From Lepidostoma basale (lineage: Eukaryota > Arthropoda > Insecta > Trichoptera > Lepidostomatidae), in the NCBI GenBank assembly GCA_022606425.2, contig JAHDVF020000177.1, forward strand, positions 1,364,001-1,428,000: a stretch of DNA of 64,000 nt, given 5' to 3'. The translations under genes were made by a program, and so were the position numbers. The notes under the pieces are model-generated. The model searched no databases, was not told the DNA's origin, and saw only the letters and a list, made by a program, of their open reading frames with translations. Below are positions 1 to 9,463 of this stretch, in pieces (the first letter of the stretch is position 1; every line of letters starts with the position of its first letter).

Positions 1-38
1 TAAATCTTTGGTGTTAGTCTTTTTATTAAAAAAAAAAA
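1..38 (+). mobile_element. SINE2 3' end fragment
   Basis: The first bases match the 3' end of the SINE2 copy at 25925-26098 (AAATCTTTGGxGTTAGTCTTT followed by an A-run). Only the tail is inside the window. Confidence 0.5.
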
Positions 39-112
39 TCTATCGCCATTTTCTGGTCACGTGAATTTTACACCAGACCAACGACAGTGAAGTAATTAGT
101 CTTGCATATTGT
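38..112 (-). mobile_element. SINE1 fragment (body)
   Basis: Read on the minus strand this matches the body of SINE1 after its tRNA-like head (the CACTGTCxTTGGTCTGG, TTCACGTGA and TGGCGATAGATT stretches seen at 4593-4830). The head is missing. It abuts the SINE2 tail, so one of the two probably inserted into the other. Confidence 0.55.
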
Positions 113-239
113 AGGGATGACCTCAAAAATGGTCTCATCTATCCTATGGCACTAATTGGATGGCTCTAAAGAGGGCCTTTTGTTTTTTTTTTCTTTTACC
201 ACTGTGGTGGAAGGTTTGATTGGCTTTGTATCATTTTCA

Positions 240-405
240 AGGGCGCCGGGTGATAGTGACACCACATGTGGAGGTACCATTCTTGCACCAGGGGTTCATT
301 GAGGCTTTGACTTGATAGAGGTTCAGTTAGTATAGTTACGAGTATTTCTCTTATGTCTGTTGGGAACATTGTTAGAAACGTGATTTGGTAGGTTTTTGTT
401 TTAAA
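240..405 (-). mobile_element. LINE-F 3' untranslated relic
   Basis: The segment around 310-400 (GAGGTTCAG, then ATTTCTCTTATGTCTGTTGG and GGAACATTGTT, then GTGATTTGGT) matches the region just downstream of the LINE-F reading frame at 47335-47433. No coding part remains. The rest of 113-240 has no feature I recognise. Confidence 0.45.
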
Positions 406-582
406 TGCCTTGATCTTTATGGCCCTCAGTAACTTTGAGTCGAAGAGTAACTTTTGTTAAGAAAACTCGAGTTATTAACTGTTTAAATAAATAAAAACTT
501 ATAAATAATGCAAATTAAAAAAAAATTATACAAAATTTCTTTATTATTATGTATTTAGTGTGCTTCCACTTGTGTTTATGTC

Positions 583-618
583 CGACCGGTTTCGGTAGCT
601 TGCTGGCATCTTCTGATG
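583..618 (-). ncRNA. Hammerhead-like motif, degenerate
   Basis: Minus strand shows CAGAAGA, T, an imperfect helix II (GCCAGC-AA-GCTACC), GAAAC and the palindrome ACCGGT followed by C. Position U4 of the standard CUGANGA core is A, and helix II has two mispairs, so cleavage is doubtful. It is a close relative of the motif at 2135-2166. Confidence 0.45.
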
Positions 619-742
619 TTTAATAATTATTTTTGTTTTCATTATTTAAAATGAATTTCTACCAAGAAATTTCAATTAAAAACATTAATTATTTTAAAAA
701 AAAACTTTGCTATAAATATCACAAATGATTATATTTTGTAGC

Positions 743-778
743 GACAGCTGTTACGCTAAACGATCATAGCATCTTCAG
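743..778 (-). ncRNA. Hammerhead-like motif, mutated GAAA
   Basis: Minus strand reads CTGAAGA, T, GCTA...TAGC as helix II, then GTAAC where GAAAC is expected, then AGCTGTC. The first core half is perfect; A13 is changed to T. It belongs to the family of 29814-29849. Confidence 0.45.
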
Positions 779-1331
779 GTCTTAAAATCAACTAAAAAAT
801 ACATCAGAACGACTTAGTTTATACACAAAATTATTAGGAGGGGAAGAAACTACATATAATATTGTAAACAATTATAATAAATATGGGAAAAAAACAGTAA
901 TTAGGTTCAGTAACAGAAATTAAATATTGAAGAGTCAAACAAAATTAGGAGAAATAAACAGGGAAGCAAATAACATTAATAGAATAGGGTTTGACAAGTG
1001 AAAGACAATTATAATGAAGGTGGAAAAAACCGTATTTAGGTAATAACCGAAGAGTCATACATTTTTTTAAATTAATTTTTATTCATTTTTCATTCATTTT
1101 TATTTAAACAGTTAATAATGTTGAAATATCAAAGTGTTTCCGCCAAAACAATAGATTATCAAAACTCGAGCTATTGATATCTGTCACCGTTGGCTATACG
1201 CAATTAATTATCTCCGTTCAAGATTTTCTTCTATATACGCCATACTTTGTGTTATTATGATGGTTTAATTCTATTTTTCTTTTTTATACACTTTGTATTT
1301 ACAACACTTTTATTAAAAATAAAATTATATA

Positions 1332-1362
1332 GACATGTTTCGGACGAAGAGTCCTTCTTCAG
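1332..1362 (-). ncRNA. Hammerhead ribozyme-like motif, intact core
   Basis: Minus strand: CTGAAGA, one unpaired A, GGAC-TCTTC-GTCC (4-bp helix II), GAAAC, then ATGTC. All standard core bases (C3 U4 G5 A6 N7 G8 A9, G12 A13 A14) and C17 are present. A15.1 and C15.2 can pair with U16.1 and G16.2 within ACATGT, a palindrome better suited to dimer pairing. The extra A after A9 departs from the standard core. Helix I is poor next to the core. Confidence 0.6.
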
Positions 1363-1445
1363 TAAAGATTCATATTTATAAAAAATATTATAAAATTGTT
1401 GCTGTTTACATCTGTCAGATCATATAAACAACAACAATTTTATTA

Positions 1446-1756
1446 AACTAACTAACTAACTAACCATCACGCCGTCTCCCCGAAGGGGTAGGCAGAAAGA
1501 ATGGACTGCCACACTTTTCTTTCCTGACATATTTCTCTCGCTTCCTCAACATTCATACATCGTGTCATGCACGCGCGTCGATTTCTCTGATTCCTCACAT
1601 GGCCGACATTCAATATTTGATTTATTTGATCGTGCCACGTTTTCCTCGGTCTTCCTCTATTTCTGGTTCCATTTACATCATTAACATATAATTTTTTTAC
1701 CATTCTTTCTTCATTCATTCTTTCAATATGTCCAAACCATCTTAATGATCCTATTA
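1446..1756 (-). pseudogene. LINE-A 3' end (truncated non-LTR retrotransposon)
   Basis: The minus strand encodes the C-terminal tail of an endonuclease-reverse transcriptase polyprotein: RMVKKLYVNDVN, GRPRKTWHDQINQ, ACMTRCMNVEEAREICQE and a final AYPFGETA. A stop and a TTAG-repeat tail follow (seen as TAACTAACTAAC at 1446-1464). The terminal region after the polymerase fingers/thumb is all that remains. The 10-bp duplication AATTTTATTA (1436-1445 and 1757-1766) marks a clean 5'-truncated insertion. Confidence 0.8.
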
Positions 1757-1790
1757 AATTTTATTATATTTTTATAAATATGTATCTTTA

Positions 1791-1821
1791 CTGAAAAAGG
1801 ACTGTTCGTCCGAAACATGTC
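1791..1821 (+). ncRNA. Hammerhead-like motif, opposite arm (G8 mutated)
   Basis: Plus strand: CTGAAAA (G8 changed to A), A, GGAC-TGTTC-GTCC, GAAAC, ATGTC. It is the inverted partner of 1332-1362. Loss of G8, the usual general-acid/base region, predicts an inactive copy. Confidence 0.5.
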
Positions 1822-2084
1822 TATATATATTTTTTAAATAAAAGTGTTATAAATACAAAGTGTATAAAAAAGAAAAATAGAAAAACAGTAGATTATTTGG
1901 TTCTCCTTAAATATCGCTATCCCGATAAAGCGGTCGAAACATGCCGAAATTTTTTTTTTAAAATAGTTCTAATTTTAAAAATTCACTACGGAATTTAATG
2001 GGGTCAACGCTCTAAGTTTAGAGTTAAAAATTTGAAAATTTAAAATTCAATTCGTATTTAATGAAAAAAATCGATATAAATATA

Positions 2085-2290
2085 ATATAATACATTTTAT
2101 TTTCTACCGGTTTCGGCAGTTCGCTACCATCCGCCAGAAGATGGCAGCAAGCTGCCGAAACCTGTCGGAGCTCAATAACAAGTGAAAAGACTAAATATTA
2201 TATATAACAAATTGTAAAATAATTTTTATAATTGTTTTATTATTTACAATGAACTTCTATCCCGATGAAATTTTTTTTATTCTTGAAAAC
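2085..2290. mobile_element. Foldback unit with hammerhead-like hairpin
   Basis: Inverted halves meet at about 2131: ACCGGTTTCGGCAGTTCGCT on the left and AGCAAGCTGCCGAAAC on the right. The right flank (ACTTCTATCCCGATGAAATT) resembles ends seen at about 650-670 and 30240-30480, so this hairpin family is dispersed. Confidence 0.55.
2135..2166 (+). ncRNA. Hammerhead-like motif, strong helix II
   Basis: Plus strand: CAGAAGA, T, GGCAGC-AA-GCTGCC (perfect 6-bp helix II), GAAAC, CTGTC. Only U4 (here A) departs from the core, the same change as in 583-618, so this family spread in that form. Confidence 0.5.
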
Positions 2291-2299
2291 GATGGATGA

Positions 2300-2965
2300 A
2301 GTCATAAATATCAAAAATACCGCGAAAAGCATTTGAGCTAAAATATGAAAAATATGTTTTTATATATGTAGGCAAAGTAAAATTTGTAAACGAAATACAG
2401 ATAGAACCATTAGGTTCTTAACAACATTAAAAAAAACAATGATAACCGTTATTATAAAAATGAATAAATTGTTTTTTTTTTCGTTTCTTTAACTCGGATG
2501 AAACGTGCATTTTTCTCGTCGAAAAGTTATTAGCTGTAGGCAGAATATATTTGATTCGCCTCTAGAAACACCGCAATGAGTGAGTGGAAATCCTCCCAAT
2601 AATTCTTCATTTATACAACATCCTCTCGCCCGCTTGACATCTTTGACTCTTTGGCTAATCTCCAGAATCAATTAATTTGAATAATTTACCGACCGCTGCT
2701 TCCTTCGCTTCTTCCGTTTGCATCAAACTTTTCTATGTAAAATTACACATTATGTAAAACATATTTCACCTTCAAATCTTTTCCTGTTTGATGTAGAATG
2801 TAGATACATATGTAGTTTGCATTATATGTACAATATTAAAGAGGAAATATTTTTACATATCGCCGATGCACTTGAATAGACACCTGTAAACATATCTAGG
2901 CAGGCGATGCTGAATTATATAGAACGCTCTAGAAAGAAAAAATATAAGATAATGATAAATAAGTA
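2300..2965. other. No feature recognised
   Basis: AT-rich sequence without a credible reading frame, tRNA or repeat boundary that I can support. Confidence 0.5.
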
Positions 2966-3030
2966 TTCATCACGCTATTTCTCCGAAAAACCAGGCAGAG
3001 GAGATGGATGGACACACTATTGTAATTTGA
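2966..3030 (-). mobile_element. Possible LINE-A tail relic
   Basis: CATCACGCTATTTCTCCG, CAGGCAGAGGAGATGGAT and GACACAC follow the order of the LINE-A 3' end but are diverged and short. It abuts LINE-B. Confidence 0.35.
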
Positions 3031-3257
3031 CATTTCATTACCTTTCTCCACATTTATACGACGTGTAATGGTAGAATTTTGATTCTTTTTTGCTTTTATC
3101 GCGGCCATCTTTAACAATTTGATTAGTTTGTTCGTACTGTGTTTTCTTATACTCGTATTGTATTCGATTTCGTGATTCATTAAAATTGCTCTTTTTTATA
3201 TCTTTTCGTCTATAAATGCTTCTTCGATTCGTTTTCTTACACGCACGTTCAATAAAT

Positions 3258-3545
3258 CTTCTTTTCTTCTTCTTCTTCCTTGTTATAGTATACCTATGTG
3301 GTCTGTTCTCCAGTGTGTTGCTTCTCCTGTGAGGTAGACTCCCAGCTGTCCTTCCATATTTTAGGAGGTCTTCCACGAGGACGAGTCCCATGAGGCTGTT
3401 TATGCAATGCAATATAGGGGAGTCTGGTGGTGTCCATTCTTTGAAAATGACCGTACCAGTCCCTTTTTCGCTGTCTGGTCAATCATATAATATCCTCAAC
3501 CTCACATATCTCTCTAATTCTGGTGTTCCTCACGCGATCATCAGT
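3258..3545 (-). pseudogene. LINE-B 3' end (GAA-tailed non-LTR retrotransposon)
   Basis: The minus strand encodes a polyprotein tail: RQRKRDWYGHFQRMDTTRLP, YIALHKQPHGTRPRGRPPK, WKDSWESTSQEKQHTGEQTT, then a stop. A GAA-rich tail follows (cttcttcttc on the plus strand at 3264-3280). The upstream end reads into ARNTRIREICEVED-type sequence. It is a 5'-truncated copy; no endonuclease or polymerase core is present. Confidence 0.7.
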
Positions 3546-3834
3546 GTAAATCAACTTTATAAATAAAACACAACCCTTTTATCCAAAATACATTTTTCTG
3601 CTTTTTATTATTAACTTAAGGCGTTAACACTGTGAAATCCTATAATGTCGATTATTTATAAATTAAGATTATTTTTTTCGATGTTTCGATGTAAAAACAA
3701 GATTCACAAAATTCTTAATTTTTCATGCATACATCGCTGTTTAAACAATGATGTATCACTCGATAATCAGTTTATAATCAGTTTATATATATACTGAGGA
3801 TAAATAAAAAATGCAACTCCCTTAAAATACATAC

Positions 3835-4145
3835 TCACTTACGTCCTATGGCCATACAACTCTTGAAGAGTTTTAGCTTCCTTGATTATTTTTCTCCAAG
3901 CTCCTCGATCCTGCGCCTTTTGCACCCAGCAGTCCAATTCGCCCAACCTTGCCCGATCAGTTAGAACATTATCCATTAGGCGTTGTCTAGGTCTTCCTAG
4001 AGGTTCTCTGGTGTGTCTAGATGCGTACAGGGTTGATTGCTCTGGTCTCTCCGATACGTGCCCAATACATGCTAGGCGACCGGCTCTCACGGTGCTCGTT
4101 ATAAGGGGCTGCTGGGTCATCGTACGGATGTCTTGCTTGGTCCTA
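3835..4145 (-). pseudogene. LINE-G 3' end (non-LTR retrotransposon)
   Basis: The minus strand encodes MTQQPLITSTVRAGRLACIG, HVSERPEQSTLYASR, GRPRQRLMDN, DRARLGELDCWVQKAQDRGA and WRKIIKEAKTLQELYGHRT, then a stop and an AAGT/GAGT-type tail. It matches the plus-strand copy at 16255-16650. Only the tail after the polymerase domain is preserved. Confidence 0.7.
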
Positions 4146-4360
4146 TAATAATAAGAATAATAATAATTATAATAACAATATGCTAAATTTTAAAGCACCG
4201 TTTTTGTGATGTAATCACTTCAAGGAAAGACGTGTTTTAAATCTAAATATTATATGAACGCTGCATCTGATAATTCGCGATCGGTTAGAAAGTATAACTT
4301 GCAAAATATACAAGTTTTTAAATTGGAAATGAATGAAAAAGATGGGTTTACAGCTTATAT

Positions 4361-4490
4361 CAGAAAACTGCCGGGTCATTTATGATGCATCCTATGCCTC
4401 CATCATACCTGTGCCTCCAAGTTCCCACTGCAACACCAGATCTGGGCCCCAGGATAATTCTCAGTATCCTATTCTCAAAATACAGAAAAA
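4361..4490 (-). pseudogene. LINE-G upstream fragment
   Basis: The minus strand encodes FENRILRIILGPRSG, VAVGTWRHRYDGGIG, matching the stretch just upstream of MTQQPL in the 16255-16650 copy (VAAGTWRHRTNQEIRMM). About 215 bp of unrelated AT-rich sequence (4146-4360) separates it from the 3' piece, either as an insertion or as two separate copies. Confidence 0.5.
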
Positions 4491-4592
4491 ATAATAACAA
4501 ATGTCTGTTTTTCTTGATATTTAAATATATGGCCACATGTAATAACAATATTTGAATTCAATGTAATAATATTATTTGAATACAATATTTGA

Positions 4593-4830
4593 ATGACGAC
4601 CTTCGTGGTAGAGTGGTAAGAGCTCTGACTTCCATACCGAAGGTCCTGGGTTCGATTCCCGGCGATGGCAGTGTGATTATCACACTGTCTTTGGTCTGGT
4701 GTAGAATTCACGTGACATTTAAATGGCGATAGATTGGTTCCTATCACATGTCACGAGAATCAATATATAAAAGCTAAAAAATAAATTGTATACAGTAATT
4801 GGGTTTAAACGACCTGTTGTATACATAAAA
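4593..4830 (+). mobile_element. SINE1, near full length (tRNA-derived)
   Basis: The head has a pol III box A-like TGGTAGAGTGG and a box B GGTTCGATTCC in a tRNA-like frame. The body holds CACTGTCTTTGGTCTGG and TTCACGTGACA. The 3' region includes GTATACAGTAATTGGGTTTA and ends in an A-run at about 4828-4841. It is the best preserved copy with 36061-36290. Confidence 0.8.
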
Positions 4831-4841
4831 AAAAAAAAAAT

Positions 4842-5898
4842 TGGTTTCTATGTAATTTCGTGTCGAAATATGTCGCTTAATTATCTCTCTTTCACTTCTG
4901 TCGAATTCCTCAAGATTGAGGGTAGTGTCCATCCCGTAAACAATCCACCATGGCTCGCCATGCGCTTCTGTCACCGATTAGTCTCCAGGCTGCCAGACAA
5001 GCCAGTCAGCCCCCTGATTAAATCCGACCAACGGCTCGGTGGTCGTTATTATATTGTAAATTATTATAAATACCATGATAGTGCAGTGTGGATTTCGAGC
5101 ATAACTAAATTCTGAAACTCCTATTATTTAAGATGAGATAACTCCTTATGGTCCAGCAGTCAGTAAATGATGACCACAATTAAGAACTTAAAAAGCTTTT
5201 TGCAACATATAGATCATTTTATTTTGCAAAACTCTTAGTGTTCGTCAAGAAAGGTTACCTTAATTATGATTAATCTCGTATTAGGCTAGTTGAAGTGGAG
5301 ATTTTTCGGCATTATTAACTGGCGTAGATGTGAGAATATTTTGTATGCAAGAGAGCGAGAGAGGAATACTTCGATTCTCTCCAAAAGTAATGAAATGGAC
5401 GCGTTGCGCACCCCCGAGAACGTTTCTAGATGTTTTTAAAATGTGTTCTTAATATTGTATAGTATGACAGTAGTGTAGAATAGAAATGGAGAACAATTTG
5501 GCGATGTTAACTGTGAAATTTTGAACGTGTGTGAAAAATAACTTTTACATTAAAAGTTAAGATTTTTACGGATTACTATTGTATACTGAACCAAGTTTTT
5601 AACGGGTAGAAAATCTTAACTTTCGTGAATTAAATCCATTAATTATTAATTAAATAAATTAATACTTGTATTTCAATATACAGGTCAAAACATATTGTAT
5701 TTCGATTCTTTAATATGTTCATTCACATTTTAATGCATGCGTAATCATAATGTATATGACAAGTTTATAGCATGATTTATGTACTCAAGAAAGAAAATGA
5801 GAACCCATTTGTCTTTTTATCGCTATAAGTTCAATGAATCTTCATAACCCGCACGATTGAGTGTTCTTCAAAGTAATATTGCAAAGAAACATTTTATA
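4842..5898. other. No feature recognised
   Basis: About 1 kb of AT-rich sequence. Short open frames on both strands lack family motifs. I see no SINE, LINE or inverted-repeat signature. Confidence 0.5.
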
Positions 5899-5900
5899 TA

Positions 5901-6920
5901 CAAGGTGTCGCAAAAGAAAGTTTATGTTGAATTCATAGCGTTACGTGGAGATGTTAGACGACTACTTGGTGCCTGAATTGCAAAACTTTCCTGGCTATAA
6001 CCAAAGAATACGGTTCCAGCAAGCGGAACAACGTCACACACGTCAAAATACGTCTCTACCAGGAATTCATGAAATTTTCCCAGGAAAATTGATCTCCAGG
6101 AGAGGCTAAATTGGCCTCCACGCAGTCCTGATTTAACCCCTATGGACTTTTTCCTCTAGGGTTGTCTCCAATTTTAAGTTTACGTCATATACCGAGTTCC
6201 CTGACGCATTTGAAAGAAAATATTCGCCACGAAATGGTAGACATCACGGGATCTACCTGCCGAGCCGTCATAAGACATTTACTGTTCGACTAAATGAGTG
6301 CAGCTTACGCGAGAGTTTACATTTAGAAGGTATTATTTTTAAGAAGTGAGGCCGCCCAACCCAACTGAATTCTTCGGTCGGCTTTTTTCTCGAAATTGTT
6401 TCGTCCTAATTGTATGATTTGGCCAAGATATCTGTATACTTGTACCACTTCGAGAGCCGACTCATCGACGGTATTCCAAAATACCACAATGCCTCACGAC
6501 TAAAGTCTCCAACCAGTGCGTCTTGCCAGTCATGACGTACGGAGCCGAGACGTGGACACTGACAAAAGGTCTAGTCTACATATTCAAGGTCGCCCAGCGC
6601 GCCATGAAAAGAGCCATGCTTGGATTAACCTTGAGGAACAGATTTAGAAATGAATTTATTCGACAACAAACCAAGGTGACTGAGGTGGCTTTACGGATAG
6701 GTGGGCTGACCATAACTGTCGGAGAACCGACAGCCGATGGGGAAGACGGGTTCTGGAGTGGAGACCGCGTACAGGATTCCGTTGAGTTGGACGTCCCCGT
6801 GCCCGCTGGACCGACGATCTGAAGAGGATTGGTGGACATGGATGGATGGGTGCGGCAATGGATAGGGGGCGGTGGCGTGCTTTTGGAGAGGCCTACATTC
6901 AGCAGTGGATGACAGACGGC

Positions 6921-6951
<31 letters not shown>

Positions 6952-7061
6952 TAAGAAATAAATTCCCAAATTGTGTGCTTTAATAATTAATAAACATCTT
7001 TTCGATAAATGCTTCACTTTTTTTCACACACAAAATATAAACTTTCTTTTGAGACACCGTG
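5901..7061 (+). mobile_element. Dead mariner-type DNA transposon
   Basis: The terminal inverted repeats are about 30 bp: left CAAGGTGTCGCAAAAGAAAG and right, read inverted, CACGGTGTCTCAAAAGAAAG. TA flanks both ends (5899-5900 and 7062-7063), the usual Tc1/mariner target. Between them a broken frame still reads RFQQAEQRHT, then after a stop WPPRSPDLTPMDF-like residues (a mariner transposase C-terminal motif) at about 6110-6150. RTE-2 (6346-6946) is inserted inside, and most of the transposase N-terminus is deleted. Confidence 0.75.
6346..6946 (+). pseudogene. RTE-2 copy with inverted 5' part
   Basis: 6488-6946 on the plus strand encodes a retrotransposon tail (PVMTYGAETWTLT, FKVAQRAMKRAMLG, RIRNE-like, then frameshifted EWRPR-type sequence). 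It ends in a TGATGA repeat (6920-6948). 6346-6485 instead encodes, on the minus strand, the upstream residues VVQVYRYLGQIIQLGRNNFE and KKADRRIQLGWAAF. The 11-bp duplication ATTTTTAAGAA (6335-6345 and 6947-6957) brackets both parts, so it is one insertion with a 5' inversion. It sits inside the mariner remnant. Confidence 0.8.
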
Positions 7062-7221
7062 TATTATGTTTTCATGCAATTGACCTCCTTCTGTTCTGTT
7101 CGTTTGGAGCAGTGCTGAGTGTTACCTCCACTCCTGCAAGCGCCGGGTATTGGGCCTACATTGAGCACAGTCCACCGCAAACAGGCTGAAGTGTAGCACG
7201 ACCCGAGCAAGTTTCCACACG

Positions 7222-7244
7222 CCTAACCTAACCTAACCTAACCT
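7222..7244. repeat. Interstitial telomere-like repeat (CCTAA)n
   Basis: Four and a half perfect CCTAA units. TTAGG is the common insect telomere unit. The preceding 150 bp (7070-7220) is comparatively GC-rich and unrecognised. Confidence 0.7.
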
Positions 7245-7332
7245 GTTATCACTCGCCTCACTTACCCTTTAATATTGTCTGTATTGAATCCGCAACACTC
7301 CAATGTACGCATAAAAACTAAAAAGGAAACGT

Positions 7333-7476
7333 AACTAATTAACTAACTAATTAACCATCACGCCATTTTCCCGGAAAGGTAGGCAGAGAGGATGGATCGC
7401 CACAATTATCTGTCCTGGCATACCTCTCGGGCTTCCTCTACATTCATACATCGTAACATGCATGCACGTCGATTAT
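7333..7476 (-). pseudogene. LINE-A 3' end, short
   Basis: The TAACTAACTAATTAACCATC tail is followed by the inverted LINE-A terminal codons (Q-D, CMNVEEA-type, R-A-C-M) up to TCGATTATTCCG. At 7477 it joins LINE-E directly. Confidence 0.65.
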
Positions 7477-8400
7477 TCCGCTTTTAGTTAGAAAGTTTCA
7501 ATCCTGGGATTGGTTTGCAGCAATTTCTTCTATTCTTCTCTTCCCTGTCTTGTGCGGCTCTTTTGAAATCTGCATATGATGAGCAGCGCACGTCCACCAA
7601 CAGGTCTTCCAGGTACTCTCGGGGTGGGCGTCCCCTAGAGTTTGTCCCCTCGGTCATACCCTCCATTATGGCATACAAGAGACCTTCTTGACGTATTACA
7701 TGGCCGATCCATCTTGCACGCCTTTCGGACAAGGTCCTGAACAGGTGCCTTCTTCCTTCCCGTGGCTCTTTCCGACTGAATTCTTGCTAGGTATGCTAAG
7801 CTACCAATCATTGGAGAGAAGGAGGAACATTCACTTGGGAGTTCACTTCTTTCAGCTGATTGGCGGCCGTATACAGAACTCGGATGTCCTGAGTGTAGGT
7901 CTATTTGTCCCTGATAATTACGTCAAAGACAGCACAGATTGTTTTATTTGCCACGCTGCAGAACCAACCTGCCAATGGTAATGCCTGTGGGTAGGGCAAT
8001 CTTATTGCTTAATCGGATCGCCTCGGAGGTCGACATATTTCGTGATAGTGTGAGTTGCCTCAGGGATGCAATATCAATGTTATGTTTTTTTCTTACTCTT
8101 AAGCTTAATTTTTTTTTTAATGCTTCTCTGTTTATAATGTAATTGCAAACGATTTGGAATTGTATGTCTGTAATGTTTGTGATTATTGGCAAAATAAATG
8201 AAATGATTCCTTGAAGAACTTCCTCATTCGTGATGCGGTCTCTCCAGGAAATTCCTAAAAGTCTTCTATAGGACCACATCTCAAAAGCCTCTAGTCTCCG
8301 CTTATCTCCTTCGGATAGGCACCATGTCTCGCAGCCGTACATCAAGATACTCCATAAATAGGCCTTGATGAGGAGTATTCTCAGTTTTAGGTCTATATTA
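7477..8400 (-). pseudogene. LINE-E fragment, split by LINE-H
   Basis: Two pieces on the minus strand: 8213-8400 (YGCETWCLSEGDKRRLEAFE, MWSYRRLLGISWRDRITNEE) and 7477-7735 (LSERRARWIGHVIRQEGLLY, AIMEGMTEGTNSRGRPPREY, LEDLLVDVRCSSYADFKRAA). The same order occurs uninterrupted at 27540-28030. A plus-strand LINE-H piece (7738-8210) is inserted between them. This is the C-terminal part of an endonuclease-reverse transcriptase polyprotein without the catalytic polymerase motifs. Confidence 0.7.
7738..8210 (+). pseudogene. LINE-H 3' end fragment
   Basis: Plus strand reads FPWLFPTEFLLGMLSYQSLE, VGLFVPDNYV, then after a frameshift VMPVGRAILLLNRIASEVDI. These match the end of the longer LINE-H copy (PWLYPTAFLLGMLGTNSLQL at about 39585). 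It ends in an AAATAAATGAAATG-type tail. Its edges interrupt LINE-E. Confidence 0.65.
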
Positions 8401-8465
8401 TTTGATTATATTATTTTTGACCTTTTATTAAATGCAAGCCTAGCCTGATGTATACGGCTTTTCCG

Positions 8466-8700
8466 CCTTTTAGTAATTGATTAATTTGGTCATGCCATGT
8501 TTTCCTCGGTCGTCCTCGGCTTCTTTTTCCACTCAAGCTGCTTGTGTACAACTTTTTAACCATTCTACTCTCATCCATTCGTTCCATATGTCCAAACCAT
8601 CTCATGGATCCTTTTTTAATTTTATCCATGATGCAGTCATCTGCCTTACATTTCTTTCTGATTTCATCGTTCCGTATTCTATCATACAACGTTTTCGAAA
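8466..8700 (-). pseudogene. LINE-A fragment
   Basis: Minus strand encodes YDRIRNDEIRKKCKADDCIM, DKIKKGSMRWFGHMERMDES, RMVKKLYTSSLSGKRSRGRP and RKTWHDQINQLLKGG. The normal ending and TTAG tail are missing, replaced by unrelated codons from 8410-8465. Confidence 0.65.
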
Positions 8701-8952
8701 AAATAAACGTTTTCGAAAAAAAGGAAACGTTCTCAATTTAAAACAAACACAATTCTATACTGTTTTCCGTGACTTTGGAAAAACAAATGAAATTCAGAGG
8801 AGTAGCAAATGTATTAAATGATGGAAAATAAAAACAAAAAAAATAAACGTACGTGGGGAGTAACCAGTTAACCACCATTAAGTTGTCAGGTTAAGTACAA
8901 ATTATCGTAGCTAGCTTATAAACATGACGTCATTAAATAGTACTGAGTAATC

Positions 8953-9127
8953 AATACGAATAAAAACGTCAGTTTTCTAGAAGTTTTATTATATTTTATG
9001 GGAATGACATGTTTCGCCCTTCTAAGGCATTATCGGACACATTTAAAAATGCCTTAGAAAGGCGAAACACGTCATTCACATAAAATATAATAAAACTTTC
9101 TAGAAAACAGACGTTTTTATTCGTATT
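8953..9127. mobile_element. FB2 hairpin unit, complete
   Basis: A near-palindrome: left arm CAGTTTTCTAGAAGTTTTAT, then GACATGTTTCGCCC, TTCTAAGGCATTAT; right arm AATGCCTTAGAAAGGCGAAA and the inverse. Each arm has a 5-bp helix (GCCTT-AGA-AAGGC on the plus strand) followed by GAAAC, as in hammerhead helix II, but the CTGATGA half is degenerate. It is the clearest complete copy of a family with at least ten members here. Confidence 0.65.
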
Positions 9128-9274
9128 AATTACACAAAAATAATTTTATTCAATTGCACAGTGTCAGTGTCTTAAATTTATTCAATGATATTAAAACTAG
9201 CTTTTTAGAAGAATTTTTGTACCTCCAAGCTAAAGTCCTTAGCTTAGACATTAGCAGTATCAAATCTCTGGTGC

Positions 9275-9378
9275 TCTAAAATCCACAATATGGATAAACA
9301 AAGACATGGCAATTAAGAGTAAGATGAGAATCTAAGACAGTGACAGTCACCGAAACATGTCATTCACATAAAATATAA
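9275..9378. mobile_element. Chimeric LINE-B/FB2 fragment
   Basis: 9275-9335 reads on the plus strand as LINE-B polymerase-side sequence (LKST-IWINKDMAIKSKMRI). It runs into an FB2 right arm (CCGAAACATGTCATTCACAT at 9350-9370). Confidence 0.45.
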
Positions 9379-9397
9379 TAACAAACAAAACAAACAA

Positions 9398-9463
9398 ACA
9401 AACCACCTCGCCGTTTCCCTGCAGGAGTAGGCAGAGATAATGGACCGCCATACTACTCTATTC
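9398..9463 (-). pseudogene. LINE-A 3' end, distal half (target of RTE-1)
   Basis: An AAACAAACAAACCACC variant tail and the inverted terminal codons up to GACCGCCATACTACTC. The copy resumes at 12799. RTE-1 split it, so it is older than RTE-1. Confidence 0.7.

Larger units (their letters stand above)
470..1170. mobile_element. Composite foldback unit with two hammerhead-like relics
   Basis: The ends carry the module TTAACTGTTTAAATAAATAA (left) and its inverse plus TTTGATAATCTATTGTTTTGG read on the minus strand (right, about 1095-1160). The same modules bound the mobile unit at 29707-29923. A second hairpin family (530-700) lies inside. Two hammerhead-like motifs (583-618 and 743-778) are on the minus strand. 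The middle (790-1050) is AT-rich with no coding signal. Confidence 0.5.
1225..1895. mobile_element. Inverted hammerhead foldback unit, split by LINE-A
   Basis: Two inverted arms (about 1266-1445 and 1757-1895) share ACACTTTGTATTTxxAACACTT and the hairpin ACATGTTTCGGACGAA. LINE-A interrupts the unit between the arms and is flanked by a 10-bp duplication. A related unit lies at 19985-20105 and 20625-20700, around LINE-K. Confidence 0.65.

Noticed and set aside
1332..1362. Calling this a proven self-cleaving ribozyme
   Set aside because: The extra nucleotide after A9, the very short helix III and the poor helix I mean activity cannot be claimed from sequence alone; it is reported as hammerhead-like.
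4593..4680. Functional tRNA genes at SINE1 heads
   Set aside because: Box A and box B are present, but the cloverleaf does not close, and the same head is repeated with a fixed non-tRNA body at many sites.
5901..7061. Two separate insertions instead of a mariner with RTE-2 inside
   Set aside because: The terminal repeats match each other and both are flanked by TA, while RTE-2 has its own 11-bp duplication inside.
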